This document shows, piece after piece, positions 30,898-42,861 of a DNA stretch of 64,000 nt. The number at the start of each line of letters is the position of its first letter. The first letter of the stretch is position 1. The stretch comes from Dactylonectria macrodidyma (Eukaryota > Ascomycota > Sordariomycetes > Hypocreales > Nectriaceae): contig JAGMUV010000035.1 of the NCBI GenBank assembly GCA_020744425.1, positions 496,001 through 560,000 on the forward strand, written 5' to 3'. The translations under genes and the position numbers were made by a program. The notes under the pieces are model-generated. The model was not told the DNA's origin, made no database searches, and saw only the letters and a list, made by a program, of their open reading frames with translations.

Positions 30898-33058
30898 GCG
30901 GACAGGCAGGTTCGAAGTCGTAGTATGAGAAATAGACCTTGAGTTAGCGAGTTTATGACCCTGTCATTCAATAGATAATAAGGTATATAGCCTGGTCATT
31001 GATGCTGTGATCAATGAGTCTGCAGTAGTACCACTATCTGGCCGATGTCTCCCACATCGGCCTTCAAGGCCGTGCATCCTTCTGCCTCGCCGCCGACTAG
31101 TTTCTCCTGGATGGCCATCTTTCCCCAATGCATTCAGCCCAAACCCGGAGAGTGCGGCCCGTATCAACATCTTATGGCGCCACATCAAGCCAGAGCGGCA
31201 CTAAGGCTGGTTTTGACTGTCACACAGTGTACCTCAACCACCCTCTGCATCTCCGCGGTGCCCATGAGGAGACTTGCAGGCTGGAAGCAGGGGCGGGGCT
31301 TCCTCGATATGTGCTTGGGCTAGACCACGACGCGCAGTAAAGAACAACGACACCGGGTTCAATGCCACAGCTGCGTGTGAAGGCGTCGTTTCATCTTTGT
31401 CTACCTCCTATTTCGACCCTGAAGCCGCTATCAATGGCCGCCATTCTAGCCTCGGCTTTCTGGAGTTGCTGACCCTCATCCGCCTCGACTGCTCGCAGTC
31501 CGGATCAAGATACCGAACTATGGCGTCGAGGGAGGGGGGGAGGCGGCATGATCGCTAGGCTGGCATGTGACAAGTCGACTAATGTATCTCGGTTCGCAGA
31601 GCCACAAAGCTTGGCTTGGTGTGCTTGGGTCCCCGATTATGCGCAAGGGGAGTTTGAATGCTACCCTAACCATTCAGGCAGTCTTGTCTGCTGCCGTCTC
31701 TCAAACTCCATCATGCAATGCCCCTTAGGATTTGGGATTGGACCAATATCCGCCCTCCCAATTGCCACAGCGTCCCCGGCCAACCGCATTGTAGTCTCCA
31801 GGAAGAAAGTCTCATCAAACCATCTCTAGCGCCATTTTAATTTCATCGTTGTGCTCGCCGTGATCGTTTCACGGTCGTCGTTGTTGCTCGCATCGTACAG
31901 AGCCGAAGCGCGAATAGAGTGGAGATATTTCGGCCTTCAATGCGATGCCCTCCTCCGCAATGTAGCGACCGCAGGGTTGGCACATTCTTATACTGCAAAG
32001 CTCTGCCTTCTGGAGTAAAATTTGCTTGCTCCAGCCACTGACGCAAGAGGTCATGTTCAGTCAGCTCGCCACCAATTCACGTAAACTACTTATACACAAG
32101 GCTCCTACCTCCCCATCTCCGTCCAATAGGTATCTCCATCTCTACAAAGCCCACCACACTCTTTCTTCTACAGTCTAATACCTGATCATAGAACCCATTG
32201 AGCCTCTCTCTGTGGCCTCGACGACCATTAAAGCGGGAGTTTGGCGAGATGGTGAACAGGGCTGGGACTTAGGCTTGGGGACATACAGAAGAAGTCGGGA
32301 AAGAAAATTCATTTTATCTCATACTTCTTAGATTTGGTTACTTTCGTAAGCGGGGTGCATGTCATGCCAAAGTTTTGCCTGTTTTGGGTTACTTTGTGCA
32401 GCCGGGGAGAGGTCCGAGGAAATGGGCTTGTTGATGAACCTCGGTAAGGAATGTTACACTACACTGTGAGACAGCCCAGTAATCAAGTACCTGCAAACTG
32501 GCGCAACGGCAACAAAGTGCCCAAGCCGAGTCAACCTATCCTCATGCTTAAGCATTCTGTGGATTTCCACACTTAAGTATCAGATGATCTTCAAATCCAG
32601 GTCAACAATGTGATGACGATCGGGGGTGAGGCTATTTCGACCACTCGGCCAACTGCTCTGAGGCTGGCTACGAGGACCCCACCACGTCCTTGTTGTTGCC
32701 CAGCTTCAGGTATGGTCCAGCGTCCAGCCCCAGCATTGACTTGATACTGCATTAACATTGTGTACCACCACCACTCAACAACTACGGATATTATAATACA
32801 GCAACGACGAACACATACCATGAGCAACGCCTTCGCGCCACGGCCACTCGTCACTAATGCAGAGGCTGCTTTGCCGCTCCACGAACTCGCCCTCCTAGTT
32901 TGTCGGCTGGTCATACGCATCTGAAATGGTCTCTAACGACGAGTCTATATCCACCTCGATGTTATCGATGCCGGAGTTGGAGGCTCTGTCGTGGTCACAC
33001 TTGGTGTCGGTCCGGCGTATCGGATTCGACGCGTCGTAGGCAGGCATTGGCCGAATGC
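30898..33058. other. Intergenic stretch without a supportable gene
   Basis: About 2.2 kb with only short overlapping frames on both strands and no domain. No terminal repeats were noticed until the piggyBac-type inverted repeat begins at 33059. Confidence 0.4.
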
Positions 33059-35255
33059 TATCTCTTCGGCTGCTAAAAACCTCCACTGTGGTCACGACAG
33101 GGGTCTCGAGCCAATTAAAATGAGCCAAATGAAAGGTACTTCTTTTTCCTAGTAAATTGGCCTGTGATAGAAGTCCCAGCAATTTTGGTTGTTACAAATC
33201 GCAACATTGCACAACTTACATCCGTACCAAGTCTGCCCGCCGCGCTTCTTCCTCGTATTGCCTGTTACCTCCACTAAGGGGCTTCTTTTCTGGCCCCTTG
33301 ACCTAGGCTGCCCCTGTTGAAAGCCCTGACAAGCTAGGCAATCCGATTTTACCCCCCGGTTGACATGATTGATGCCCCGATCGCTGTGTTCACTGCATTT
33401 TTGGCGGTCTTGAGTATCAAGCTCGACCCCAGTCCGGTAATGCTTCCTGGAATCGCTTTCTTCAGAATAGAAGTTAAACAAGGCGTTAAAAATGCACTCC
33501 CTCCACTCTTGTTGATCTATATACTTTGCCCAATCCGGCTGGCCGTGTAGCTGCAGAAGATAGGTATTAACTAGGATGACTTCAAAGAGGAAGGTCCACG
33601 TAAGAGCCTGCCAAGCGCCGCGGCGAAGGGGGTGGTCATAGCCTAGATATGCCCTTAGTTGATCGCCTCGATCAACATGATTCATCTCATCGTTATAGAA
33701 AGCTGCCACGGTAGGAATGTTGACTTCCTTCACGGCTTCCTTACCAAAAAAACGCTGTACCGGCCGTGCTCGTGGATGGTCTGTTGACGGCCTCTTCCTC
33801 TTCCGCGAGGTACGCTCATCGCCCTTGAATACGGTTGTCAGGAATAGCACGAGGGCGTTGTCCTTCCAAGCGATTTGGTTGACCTATAAAGAGAAGAAGA
33901 AGACAAGTTAGTAAGAGATTTGCATAGAATCTTATCGTGGCTTCCTACCTGATTGTCAGCAGTCGTAATGACCTTGACCTCGTTATATTCGTAACCTGAT
34001 TTTCCGCTATCCTTATCCCTCTTTTTATCTGCCTTGAGCTCCTTGTGGATGCCACAATTAGGGCGAGCTGTGCCTGTAGCACCGTGGCCGTGTGTGCGAA
34101 GGCTGCGGAAGAGATCTGCTGAGGAGAAGAGGTTATCCACGACGACGTGATATGTCTGCTTTGGCAGCAGATTACATAGGGCAACAACGACGCTCTGAGT
34201 CGAGTTCAGGGGGATTATATCGCTGCCTTCTTCCTGCTTCTTGCCGCGCCCTCTCGAGGCCCTCGTCTTCGCGGGTTCAATGCCAACAGCGCCGTACTTA
34301 GCGTTCTTAAGGTGCCACAGCCACCTAAGGAAAAAGCCCTTCTGTGCGACGACCCATATCTTGAAACCTAGCTTCACGGGCTTATTCTTTAACGTAGCCG
34401 TCTCTTCTGATTTGCCTGTGTAGCGGATCATGCACTCATCTACAGCGAGATAAGTGCCTGGTTGAAAAAGCTGGAGTGACACTTGCTGGATAAGGTCAGA
34501 CCACTCTTCAGCAGCTTGGAAGACCTTAGGAAGAGGCGCAGTCTCGTCAATCTTAGTGTGGTCAAAGGGACGGAGATAGCGGTGGATGAGCTGAAACTTC
34601 GATAGAGGCATGAACTTGAGGATAGAGTGAAGAGCGCCTTGCTTCCCCAGCTTTGGGGTACTCCAGTGGCTTTCGAACCTTCTTTCCTTATGAATTCCTA
34701 TGTAAATCAGCATGCCGAACCATATGTATACATCTGCAACAGTGATCCCTTGCCCCCAGCTCCAAACCCTTGACTTTGGCTTCAGCTCGTCATTCCAGCT
34801 GTCAGTTACGCCCTTTGCGATCAAACTAGCGACCCAGCTATTGCTGTAGTGAATCCATTTCTCAACGAGCCAAATAGGCAGGAAAAGCTGGAATAGCTGC
34901 AGCGGCGTATGGGGCAGTTGGTTGATGTGAAGGTCGCGAGCTTCTATGTGGAATGGCTCGAAGCTATGGCCGCGGGTCGTATCGGCCGGAAAAACCGGCG
35001 CCTGGGTGGATTCATTGGGCCCCACTGGATAGCTGTGCTTTTTCTTGATAAAGCTCTTGTCGTCGAAGGCATTGAGTGCCTGCGCCTCTTCAGGAATTGA
35101 TTGGGAAGTCATTGTTCTCTTCAAAATGATTTGTATGGTGTTTTGCTAGCAAATGCTTCATAAGGGGAACTTTGGGTACCCCGCTTGTACTCTCGTCATC
35201 GCAGGGTCATGTGGGGCTCGTGACTTCGTGGAGGTTTTTAGCAGCCGAAGAGATA
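33059..35255 (-). mobile_element. piggyBac-like element 1, 2.2 kb
   Basis: Inverted repeats begin TATCTCTTCGGCTGCTAAAA at 33059 and are mirrored to 35255. They match for about 28 bases, with further partial matching (GTCACGA) inside. They enclose a single spliced transposase gene. The first bases, TATCYCTTCGRCTG, are shared with element 2 at 35630. The flanks are ATGC on the left and GTAT on the right. The TTAA duplication expected of piggyBac is missing at this boundary. Confidence 0.8.
33149..35112 (-). CDS. piggyBac-type (DDE_Tnp_1_7) transposase, two exons, 632 aa
   Basis: Exons 33949-35112 and 33149-33883 on the minus strand. The 65-bp intron (GTAGGA...TTATAG) is in phase and falls at exactly the same protein position (DNQ/VNQIAWKDNA) as in element 2. 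The ATG at 35112 (MTSQSIPEEA) was chosen; the frame is open slightly further upstream but lacks an ATG. The acidic catalytic residues expected of piggyBac are in LAVDECMIRYTGKS, VVDNLFSSADLF and HVDRGDQLRAYLG. The domain opens with PLQLFQLFLPIWLVEKW and contains TYVWFGMLIYIG-type helix sequence. The C terminus carries a Cys-rich domain (CLAC... CKLCNVAICNNQNCWDFYH) like the zinc-binding tail that recognises transposon ends. No stop or frameshift is seen, so the enzyme may be active. Confidence 0.88.
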
Positions 35256-35629
35256 GTATTTTCCTTCAATTAATTAACTCAGTGAGATATTTCCCTACTA
35301 TAATTACTAGATTTAATAGACGGGAAAGGATAATACCTTAACCTACTACTAAAGCAGCCTACCCTAGAGGAGGAAGAAGAGAAAGAGGGACAATAACTGA
35401 CTTTTCGTTTATTAAACAATGCCACCCATTTAGCTATATAGTAAAAGAAGTAACGTTAAAGGAAAATAGAGTATACTAATTAATTAAATGGTCTACTAAA
35501 TACACATAACCTCAGTACAGTAGACCAGCTATGGCAGGCCTGCTTGAAGGCCAAATTCTGCAAGTGTTCAGCATCCTATCTTCGGCAGCTGAAGCACGGT
35601 CTGCCAAAATAGAGGCTGCTTTTTGTTAG
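35256..35629. other. AT-rich spacer between two piggyBac elements
   Basis: From about 35270 to 35510 the sequence is strongly AT-rich with many TA dinucleotides and contains TTAATTAA twice (near 35268 and 35482). It has no coding capacity. The composition contrasts with the GC-balanced elements on either side and is compatible with an old RIP-mutated repeat or simply AT-rich intergenic DNA. TTAATTAA would be a natural piggyBac target. Confidence 0.5.
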
Positions 35630-37870
35630 TATCCCTTCGACTGTCAGGAGGCTCCAGTAGGTAACTCGCCCCACACTACCCCTGTCACATGAGCAGTACA
35701 TGCGGGGAACCGAAGATGCGTCATTGATCATTTCCACCTAAAACACCATAAATCATTTTGAAGTTATCAATGAGTTCTCAATCAATCCCTGCCGATACCC
35801 TCAATGCGTATGACGACCAGAGCTTCATCAGAGAAGATAACAGCTGCCGGGAGCATGAGTGTGATAGCACCCGGCGGCCCGACTTTCCTCCGGCTGAAGA
35901 CCGAGGGTTCAATTTCCAACCTTTTCATGTGGAAAGGCGCGAACTTAAGGTCAACCAACTGCCCCAAGAGCCGCTATCACTCTTCCAACACTTTGTGCCT
36001 CTTTCCCTAGTTAACAGCTGGGTTGAATATACCAACAGCTGGGTCAACAGCTTGCTGGAAAGGGGCGTTATTGATAGCTGGGGCCACGAGTTGAAACAAG
36101 GGTCACGGCTCCAAGCCTGGACCCCGACCTCTGCAGCAGAAATATATATCTGGCTTGGAATCCTAATTTATATAGGAATCCACAAGGAAATTGAGGTTGA
36201 AGACCATTGGAAGACCCCTAAGCCAGGGGATCAATGTCCTGAACATTCAATCATCAAGTTCATGCCATACAACCGGTTTCAACTCCTTCATCGTCACCTT
36301 CGCCCTTTTGACTATACCAAATTTGATGATGACGAGAGCTTCCCTGCGGTCTTCCAATGTGCACAACCGTGGTCTGAGCATATACAATACGCCTCCACAG
36401 AGCTCTTTGAGCCTGGGTCTCATCTCGCTGTAGATGAGGGCATGATCCGTTATACAGGGAGGAACTCACAAGTCACATATATACCCGGCAAGCCTACTGA
36501 CACAGGGTTCAAGGTGTGGGTTGCGGCTCAACTTGGTATCTTTTTGCGATGGATTTGGCACCAACCCGGTTCAGACTACGGTCCCGTTGGCGTTGAACGC
36601 TCTAAGAGAAGAAGAACAGCAGCTCGAGGAGGCAAAGGCGGCAGAGGCAGAGGGAGAGGCGGCCGAGGAAGAAGAAGAAAAGCCAGCCGAGAGCGGGAAT
36701 CTGGTGAGGCCGATAAGGTCGAAGAAGTTATCCACGTCCTCACAGACGATGGGGATAAAGTCATCGCGTTGAATTCGACTCAAAGCGTCGTTATTGCCCT
36801 TATAAACCTACTGCCGAAGTCGACATATCACGTCTTTGTGGATAACCTCTTCTCGTCCCCGGGCCTCTTCTTCTCTCTTCGTCAGCACGGCCACGGTGCT
36901 ACAGGCACAGCCCGCACTAACTGCGGCATCTTCAAGGAGCTCGTTGGCTATAAGAAGAAGGATATATCAGGGAAATCAGGGTTTAAATTCAATGAGATCA
37001 GGGTCATACCAACCCCTGATAACCAGGTGGGAGCCCTTGACACTTTTGGCTGTGTTTCTCTTATTAACTTGTCTTCTTCTGCTACAGGTGAACCAAATCG
37101 CGTGGAAAGACAATGCCCTTGTGTTATTCCTATCAACTGTGTTTAAAGGCGATGAGAAATGTGAGCGCTGGAGGAAGAAGGCGTCAACAATGAAGGCCAC
37201 AGCACGGCCGATACAGCGTTTCTTTGGTGGCGAGGCAGTAAAGCTGATATCAATCCCTACAGTTGCTGCTTCCTATAACGATGAGATGAATCATGTGGAT
37301 CGAGGAGACCAAATGAGGGCGTATCTCGGCTATGATCACCCAATTCGCCGGGGGGCTTGGCAGGCTCTTACTTGGACCTTCCTGCTTGATGTGGTGCTTG
37401 TGAATAGCTACCTTCTTCAACTCTACGGGCAGCCGGTTTGGAAGCGATATACGAGTCAAAAAGAGTGGCGCCGGCGCATTTATAACGAGCTGTTCAAGGT
37501 GTTCCATAAGGAAAGTCAGTCAAGGCAGTCATTTCGGACTGGGGACGAATTTACGCCCGTGGCACAGCATAAATACGTCCGAAGAGGGAAAAAATCTAGC
37601 TGCGTTGCTTGTAAGGGCCAACAGCTGGGTAAGCCTTGGTCAAAAACCTCAAGGAAACCTTTGGGGGCGGTCAGCAGCAATATAAAAAGGCGTCAATCTA
37701 GGGGGGGATGTGAGCAGTGTGATGTCACGATTTGTAACTCGAAATATTGTTGGGACTTCTATCACAGGCTAATTTAGGTAGAGAATGATGTACCTTTCAT
37801 GCTCTCTTATTTGATTGGTTAGACATCCCTGTAGTGACCTAACTGGAGCCTCCTGGCAATCGAAGGGATA
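35630..37870 (+). mobile_element. piggyBac-like element 2, 2.24 kb
   Basis: The left end TATCCCTTCGACTGTCAGGA (35630) pairs with the inverted right end finishing at 37870 (inward TATCCCTTCGATTGCCAGGA). The repeats match for about 29 of 31 bases, including GGAGGCTCCAGT. They enclose one spliced transposase gene. The flanks are TTAG on the left and GGTT on the right, so no TTAA duplication is visible. Confidence 0.8.
35770..37777 (+). CDS. piggyBac-type transposase with Arg/Gly-rich insertion, two exons, 648 aa
   Basis: Exons 35770-37026 and 37088-37777. The 61-bp intron (GTGGGA...GCTACAG) is in phase at the same protein position as in element 1. The ATG at 35770 begins MSSQSIPADT, collinear with element 1. 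Catalytic acidic residues are expected in LAVDEGMIRYTGRN, FVDNLFSSPGLF and HVDRGDQMRAYLG. The Cys-rich C-terminal domain is CVAC ... CEQCDVTICNSKYCWDFYH. A distinctive feature is a strongly basic Arg/Gly-rich block at residues of about 275-310 (GGRGRGRGGRGRRRK and neighbours), followed by an acidic stretch, between the first and second catalytic motifs. Element 1 has a much shorter basic stretch at the same place. This could add RNA/DNA binding or nuclear localisation. The gene looks intact. Confidence 0.88.
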
Positions 37871-40800
37871 GGTTATGGCGATAGTGTCGAGGTCGGACGG
37901 TGCCAACGTAGAGTAGTATGGACCGATGTTTGAAGTGAAGAGCCTGTTGGGGGGTTGAGTCGAATCCAATGACTGGTGATGACGTTCTGCCCAAGAAGGT
38001 TTTATCCAATTTCGAGACCCGATGGGTCACAGAGACGCAGCTGAGAAAAGCTACTGCGGGGTGTTTACTACGTAGTTCAGACGGGTGGGTCAAGCCACTG
38101 AAGTAACAACTTCTACAGCGCACATGCCTCCAGCAGAGGGCGCTCTTGCTGTGGGCTCTGATTCCGACAGAGATAAACTGAAGTTCGATGAAGGGAAATA
38201 AATTGGAAAAGCCGCTGATCTCCGCCGATGTAAATAATATTGCGCACGGCCACATTCGACGTTGTGAGGCTGCTCCTGGGAGCTTGGGCGTGGCCCATTT
38301 TTCTCTGTCCCATCTCTTCAAATGTGAGGGCCAACGCCATGATGTCACCGTACCAGATTGAGGCAGATGGTCTCAGGCCTGGGTGGGCATCAAGAACAAG
38401 CCTTTGCACAATTCATTACGATGAACTCCGCCAGCCAGCACTATTCCAGAGTCAAGACGGCCAAGGAAGGGGACACAGATCGGGAAGTATCTCTGCACAG
38501 CATCCCAGCAGCGTCTGGGACCGGGCCGGCACCGGTTTGCCCCTCGGAAACAACCAATGAGCGCGCTCAGTTTCTGCAGAGGCTCAAACTGATCACATGG
38601 GCTATGAAGGAGGCAACTGCCAGAATCGAATATTCGAGCTGGTACGATCGATTCCGTCCTCGGGAATCCTCCGATGGGCTGGCGTCCTCCGCTCTCTGTC
38701 ATTGCGGAGGGGCCTAGTATCCTCCAACGTCGCCTGTTCGTCTACCTGTTGGAGGATGGGCTGTTGAAAAACAAAGGCCCTTGTGCCTTGGACAGAGCTA
38801 GCACGAACGACGCCATTTATTGCCCTCTAGATCTGCAACCTGTGAGTTCTTGGCCTGGAGAGGGTCAGCAAAATCTCGAGAGCACCACAATGCTGATATC
38901 ATCATGTCAGGGCCTGGCCCAAGTCCCAAATCTTTTGAATCACACCACCGGCCGGGATCTGGAGGGTCAAAGACGCATCCCCGCTTTCTTAGATGCGCGT
39001 TAGGGGATTTTGGCCAGGTAAATCCGAACTGTCCAACATTGCCGTCTGAATGATACCACGGTGTCGAAGGCTGTGCGTCTTGCTCCAGCCAGCACCCGAC
39101 TTGATACATAGCTCTGGTTTGGATCGACGACAAGAGGTACTTGCTAGCTAGATCGGAGCTAAGCTTGCGCAGTTCCAGCTAGTCACAATGCATGGAGCTC
39201 ATTGCAGGGCAACCTACGGAGGAGCACAAAGCTTCGGCCGAGTGGTGTTGGCATTAGCAGCTCATGTTCAACTCTCTAACCGTAGCTGGTCAGGATCGCG
39301 ATCGATCCTTGAATGTTGAAATCCATCTTGCGCCCGCAGCAGGAACCGAGCTCAACTGCGTTCACCGTGCTCCGTCCGTGTGCCTGGAGCTTGAGTTCGT
39401 GCCAGAACCTTGTCTTGTATTTGGTGCTATCCTGGATAGATGCTGTGTCAACCCTTGAGGCTAACGTATTGCTTTCCTGCCCAAAAATACCGCAAAATAG
39501 GTGGGTGGCTCCAGGCCAGACTTCTGTCAGTTGCTGAATAGTGAGTTCGCCTACCCCAAAAGCGCGACGCCACCGAGTGTTAGCCTCGCGTAGCCCGGAC
39601 AACGAAGAAATGATATGCGTTTGATGGAGAAACACGCCCATCATGGCACGGATGAGCATGACTGACAGGCACATTCTTGCACAGGGCTTCCAACCAGCGG
39701 AAGAATTTGGCGGTAGAAGTGGCCTTAGCCTTTCTACGCGGAAATTCAAGCTGCGTATCAGCTTTGGGATTCGGGTTCCTTTTGCTGCTGAAGTGTCGAG
39801 TGGCATACCATCTCAGCCCTGTCACCGGACGCTGAGGACAGGATGGTACTATAACAGAGAGACGATGGCAACGGCTTAAGTCTCCACATAAAGTTGATGG
39901 CCGAGGGTTCTATCTTCTCGCCACAGTTCGTCGCTAAGCCAGGACCATGCCAGCGCCCAGCGTCCCAATTGCAGAATGTGGGGGGAACGGACAGTAGCAA
40001 ACACAAACTTCAACCCCCTGCACGACCAGCTCCGCCCGGGAGATATACCGGGCCTTCCGCAAGCCACAAAATGGCGTCCAACATGCTTCATATTAGAGGA
40101 CGTCGATCACAGGGTGGCAGCCCCAGTACCTGCTTCCCCTCCGGGCCCTCCAGGAATGCGAACGGAATAGCGCCACCTAGCTCAAAACCAATCCGCGCCC
40201 CTTTCAACTTTTGTCCTCTGAATGCTGAATGCTTCATCCCTATGAAGCGACCGTGGCCCACGATATTACGACTCACGGACCCACCCACAATGTCGCCCAT
40301 CCGTTCTCATCGCTCTGACAATCTTCATATGACAAGAGCTCACGACTATCGAAGAAAGGAAGTGGAGTCATTTGGTGTCATTGTAGATCTATAGGAAGGC
40401 CCCTGCCCACAGGCGATGTTTGCTTCTCGCATGGATAGAAAGGGGGGTTTTGTGTAGCCTAGCCACCATGTCCGCGGAGAAGCATGGTCTGATATCCAGA
40501 AAATACGTCTGCCCCATATCCGCATTGTAGATTGGAGCACAGCAGCCGGGCGGTGTCCGCGGTCCTAACCGTGTGGTTAGTGAATCAGAAGCTAATTACA
40601 GTATGTCATTAACTTACCCAAGTCATAAAAAATTAGTGATAGAACGTGATAAAGAGACAAAGGAGTATCCCGATTGATTTGTTGAGGGACATGGAGACTG
40701 TTCCAATGAATGTGGATCCATCAATAGACACATGCTCTGCAATATTGATTGGTTCCACGTGGTGAAATCGTACGTCACTCTGATATCTAGCGAGGCTACC

Positions 40801-41356
40801 TCACTATTTTCAAACTTGAGGATGGGGGTAAATGCACTAATATCATACTAGGTACTTTAATTGTGACGAAGTAAAATTTTCTTTGTTGGGAAAAGCGTTG
40901 CCATGTACTTGGGGGGTCTCTGTCCACATACCCCCCAAGTGGAGCAGTATGCGAACAAGGTCGATAGTTCGTATAGCAGAGTCCACGCACGCTTGCGGCA
41001 CGACGCAGGTTCTTACCCCAAAGGTGTCTCACATGCCAACAGTATTATTACAGAGTAGTCAGAAAGTTTCAAGCCACCTGCAGTTGGTCCCTAGTCGTAA
41101 TGGGATAAAGACCTATCGTTTGCCAATCGCCAAGCGGGGCTTGAATTGTAATGTCTTTCTTATCCGCAGTTCGTGAGAAAATGTGCAATGCGGGGTGCAG
41201 GATCCCACTCTTAGCTGCAACTTGCAGGCAGGCTGCTGGCGTATAAGTTTGGAGCAGACCTAAGGAGCGACCCATATCACGATTCTCTCAGACATCCAGA
41301 CCCCGTTCCCTCGTTGACTCCCTCATCACTGGGCTATCCATGTCGAATCAAAGGAT
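37871..41356. other. Long region with only weak gene candidates
   Basis: About 3.5 kb without a firm gene. A plus-strand frame with ATG at 38421 (to 38717) has protein-like composition in its first 85 residues but no recognised domain. Minus-strand pieces between about 40091 and 39276 contain SLSGLREANTRWRRAFGVG and WALAWSWLSDELW. These faintly resemble fungal wax-synthase/TRI7-like membrane O-acyltransferases and would be a badly decayed copy at best. The last 500 bp or so before 41357 are presumably the promoter of the Reg1-like gene. Confidence 0.35.
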
Positions 41357-42861
41357 ATGTCCTGTCCTTCAACGCCTATCAGCTATGATTCCATTGAATC
41401 CGATTATACCGAGGCAATCCACTTGTCTCAGCCGTCGGAAGAGCAATATTTGTTATCTCCATTCCCGAAAGACAATTACTGTATGGCACTGGTCGATAGC
41501 CTAGAAACCCCACCGAGCCCGAAGATGGACGACTCGTATGCCGCCTCGCCCGCCGGCTATGATAACCCAGAGGATACATCAAGACCGAGGACTCCAGAGT
41601 TACCAGAGCTCATTCAGCGCGCTGGAGACGACAGTGAAGTGAACGTCCGCCCGTGGGAGAATGTCGATTACCTTTCTCACGACTGGCAGGAGGAGGACAT
41701 CTGGTCATCATGGAAATATGTCACCTCCCGCCGAGGAGAGTACCCGAATAGTGCCCGTCTAGGAAATGCTGCCTGGAGAACATGGGCGAAACGCAAGAAC
41801 TGCCTGAAGACTCTGCCTCCCGAGACGCTTAACTGGTACGGATGATGGAATTCGATGTAAATATCAAGTTAACACTGTGTAGGCTGAAGGATGATGATGT
41901 GGATTGGCTCTATGGCCCTCTTCAACCAGGCGGGAGCAAGATCTACTGTGCACAGACTGAGTCTTCCAGTGTCTCATTATCTAAGCCCAACTCAGTGGTC
42001 AACATCAACAAAAAGCCCATTCTGAAGAAAAGGAGCGTGTCCGACACCATGCTGCAGGGGCCGGCATCATCATCATCATTAATCCTTCAGCGGGGAGCAG
42101 CAGCGGTACAAGAGCAGGAGGGAGATGGTTGGAGATTAACAAAGTCTGCCTTTGATCGAGCAGCGATGGCGGATTATATCATGTTCCCCTTCTCTTCAAG
42201 ACGAATAAACCGCGATACCTCTAGAGTATTGCTAACGCCAACATCCTCTGGGATCTCATCGCCAGGCATTGAGCGAAAACACATCCACTTCAATGACGAA
42301 GTCGAGCAATGTATCGCCGTCGAGGCTATGGACGGCGACGATGATATTGATACAGATCAACTTGGCGACAGTGATTTCGATGACGGCGTCATGATGAAGC
42401 TGGCGCGGCCACGAAAGCGGGCTCCCCGGATCAGAAAGAAGCCGAAGACGGGAAAGAACTCATTGCCTTCTAACGGAAAAACGATTATGATGCTTCCATC
42501 AACAATGCTCAAGCACCAAGAATATATGCTGGAGGCCCCAGAGACGGCGATAAAACACAGCACTGATACCTTCCGCAGTCCTATTGTCCCGCTAACCTCA
42601 TCACAAGAGGCGCTTCATCCATCCAAGATATTGATCAGGTTCTTCGGCGAAGATGAGGCCGAGGATATGATGGATGCTGATGTAAACTCAGGCTGTTATG
42701 ACTCTGAGAGTTTCGAAGATGTTAATTTGCATCGTCGGACTTCTGCAGACAGCTTGATCGCCGAGCCAGTTGGCATGCGTCGCACCCCTTCGGGCATGTT
42801 TATGCCATATGAGGAGGAGCAGCCATCGTCGAACGATGGAATATTTGGTCGCATATATTGA
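41357..42861 (+). CDS. Reg1-like PP1 regulatory protein with areA-GATA-like domain, two exons, 485 aa
   Basis: Exons 41357-41835 and 41883-42861. The 47-bp intron (GTACGG...TGTGTAG) falls inside a conserved Trp codon and keeps phase. The N terminus is acidic and Ser/Pro-rich. At about residues 95-165 is the areA GATA-like domain (DUF1752): RPWENVDYLSHDWQEEDIW ... ARLGNAAWRTWAKRK ... LPPETLNWLKDDDVDWLYGP. Further on, ERKHIHFNDEVEQCIAVEA fits the conserved PP1-binding segment of Reg1-type proteins (an RVxF-like K-H-I-H-F core). It is followed by acidic (DGDDDIDTDQ) and basic (RPRKRAPRIRKKPK) patches, the latter a possible nuclear signal. In yeast Reg1 targets the Glc7 phosphatase to Snf1 for glucose repression; a similar role is inferred. 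An out-of-frame ATG at 41340 begins a 54-codon frame that overlaps this start. Confidence 0.85.
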
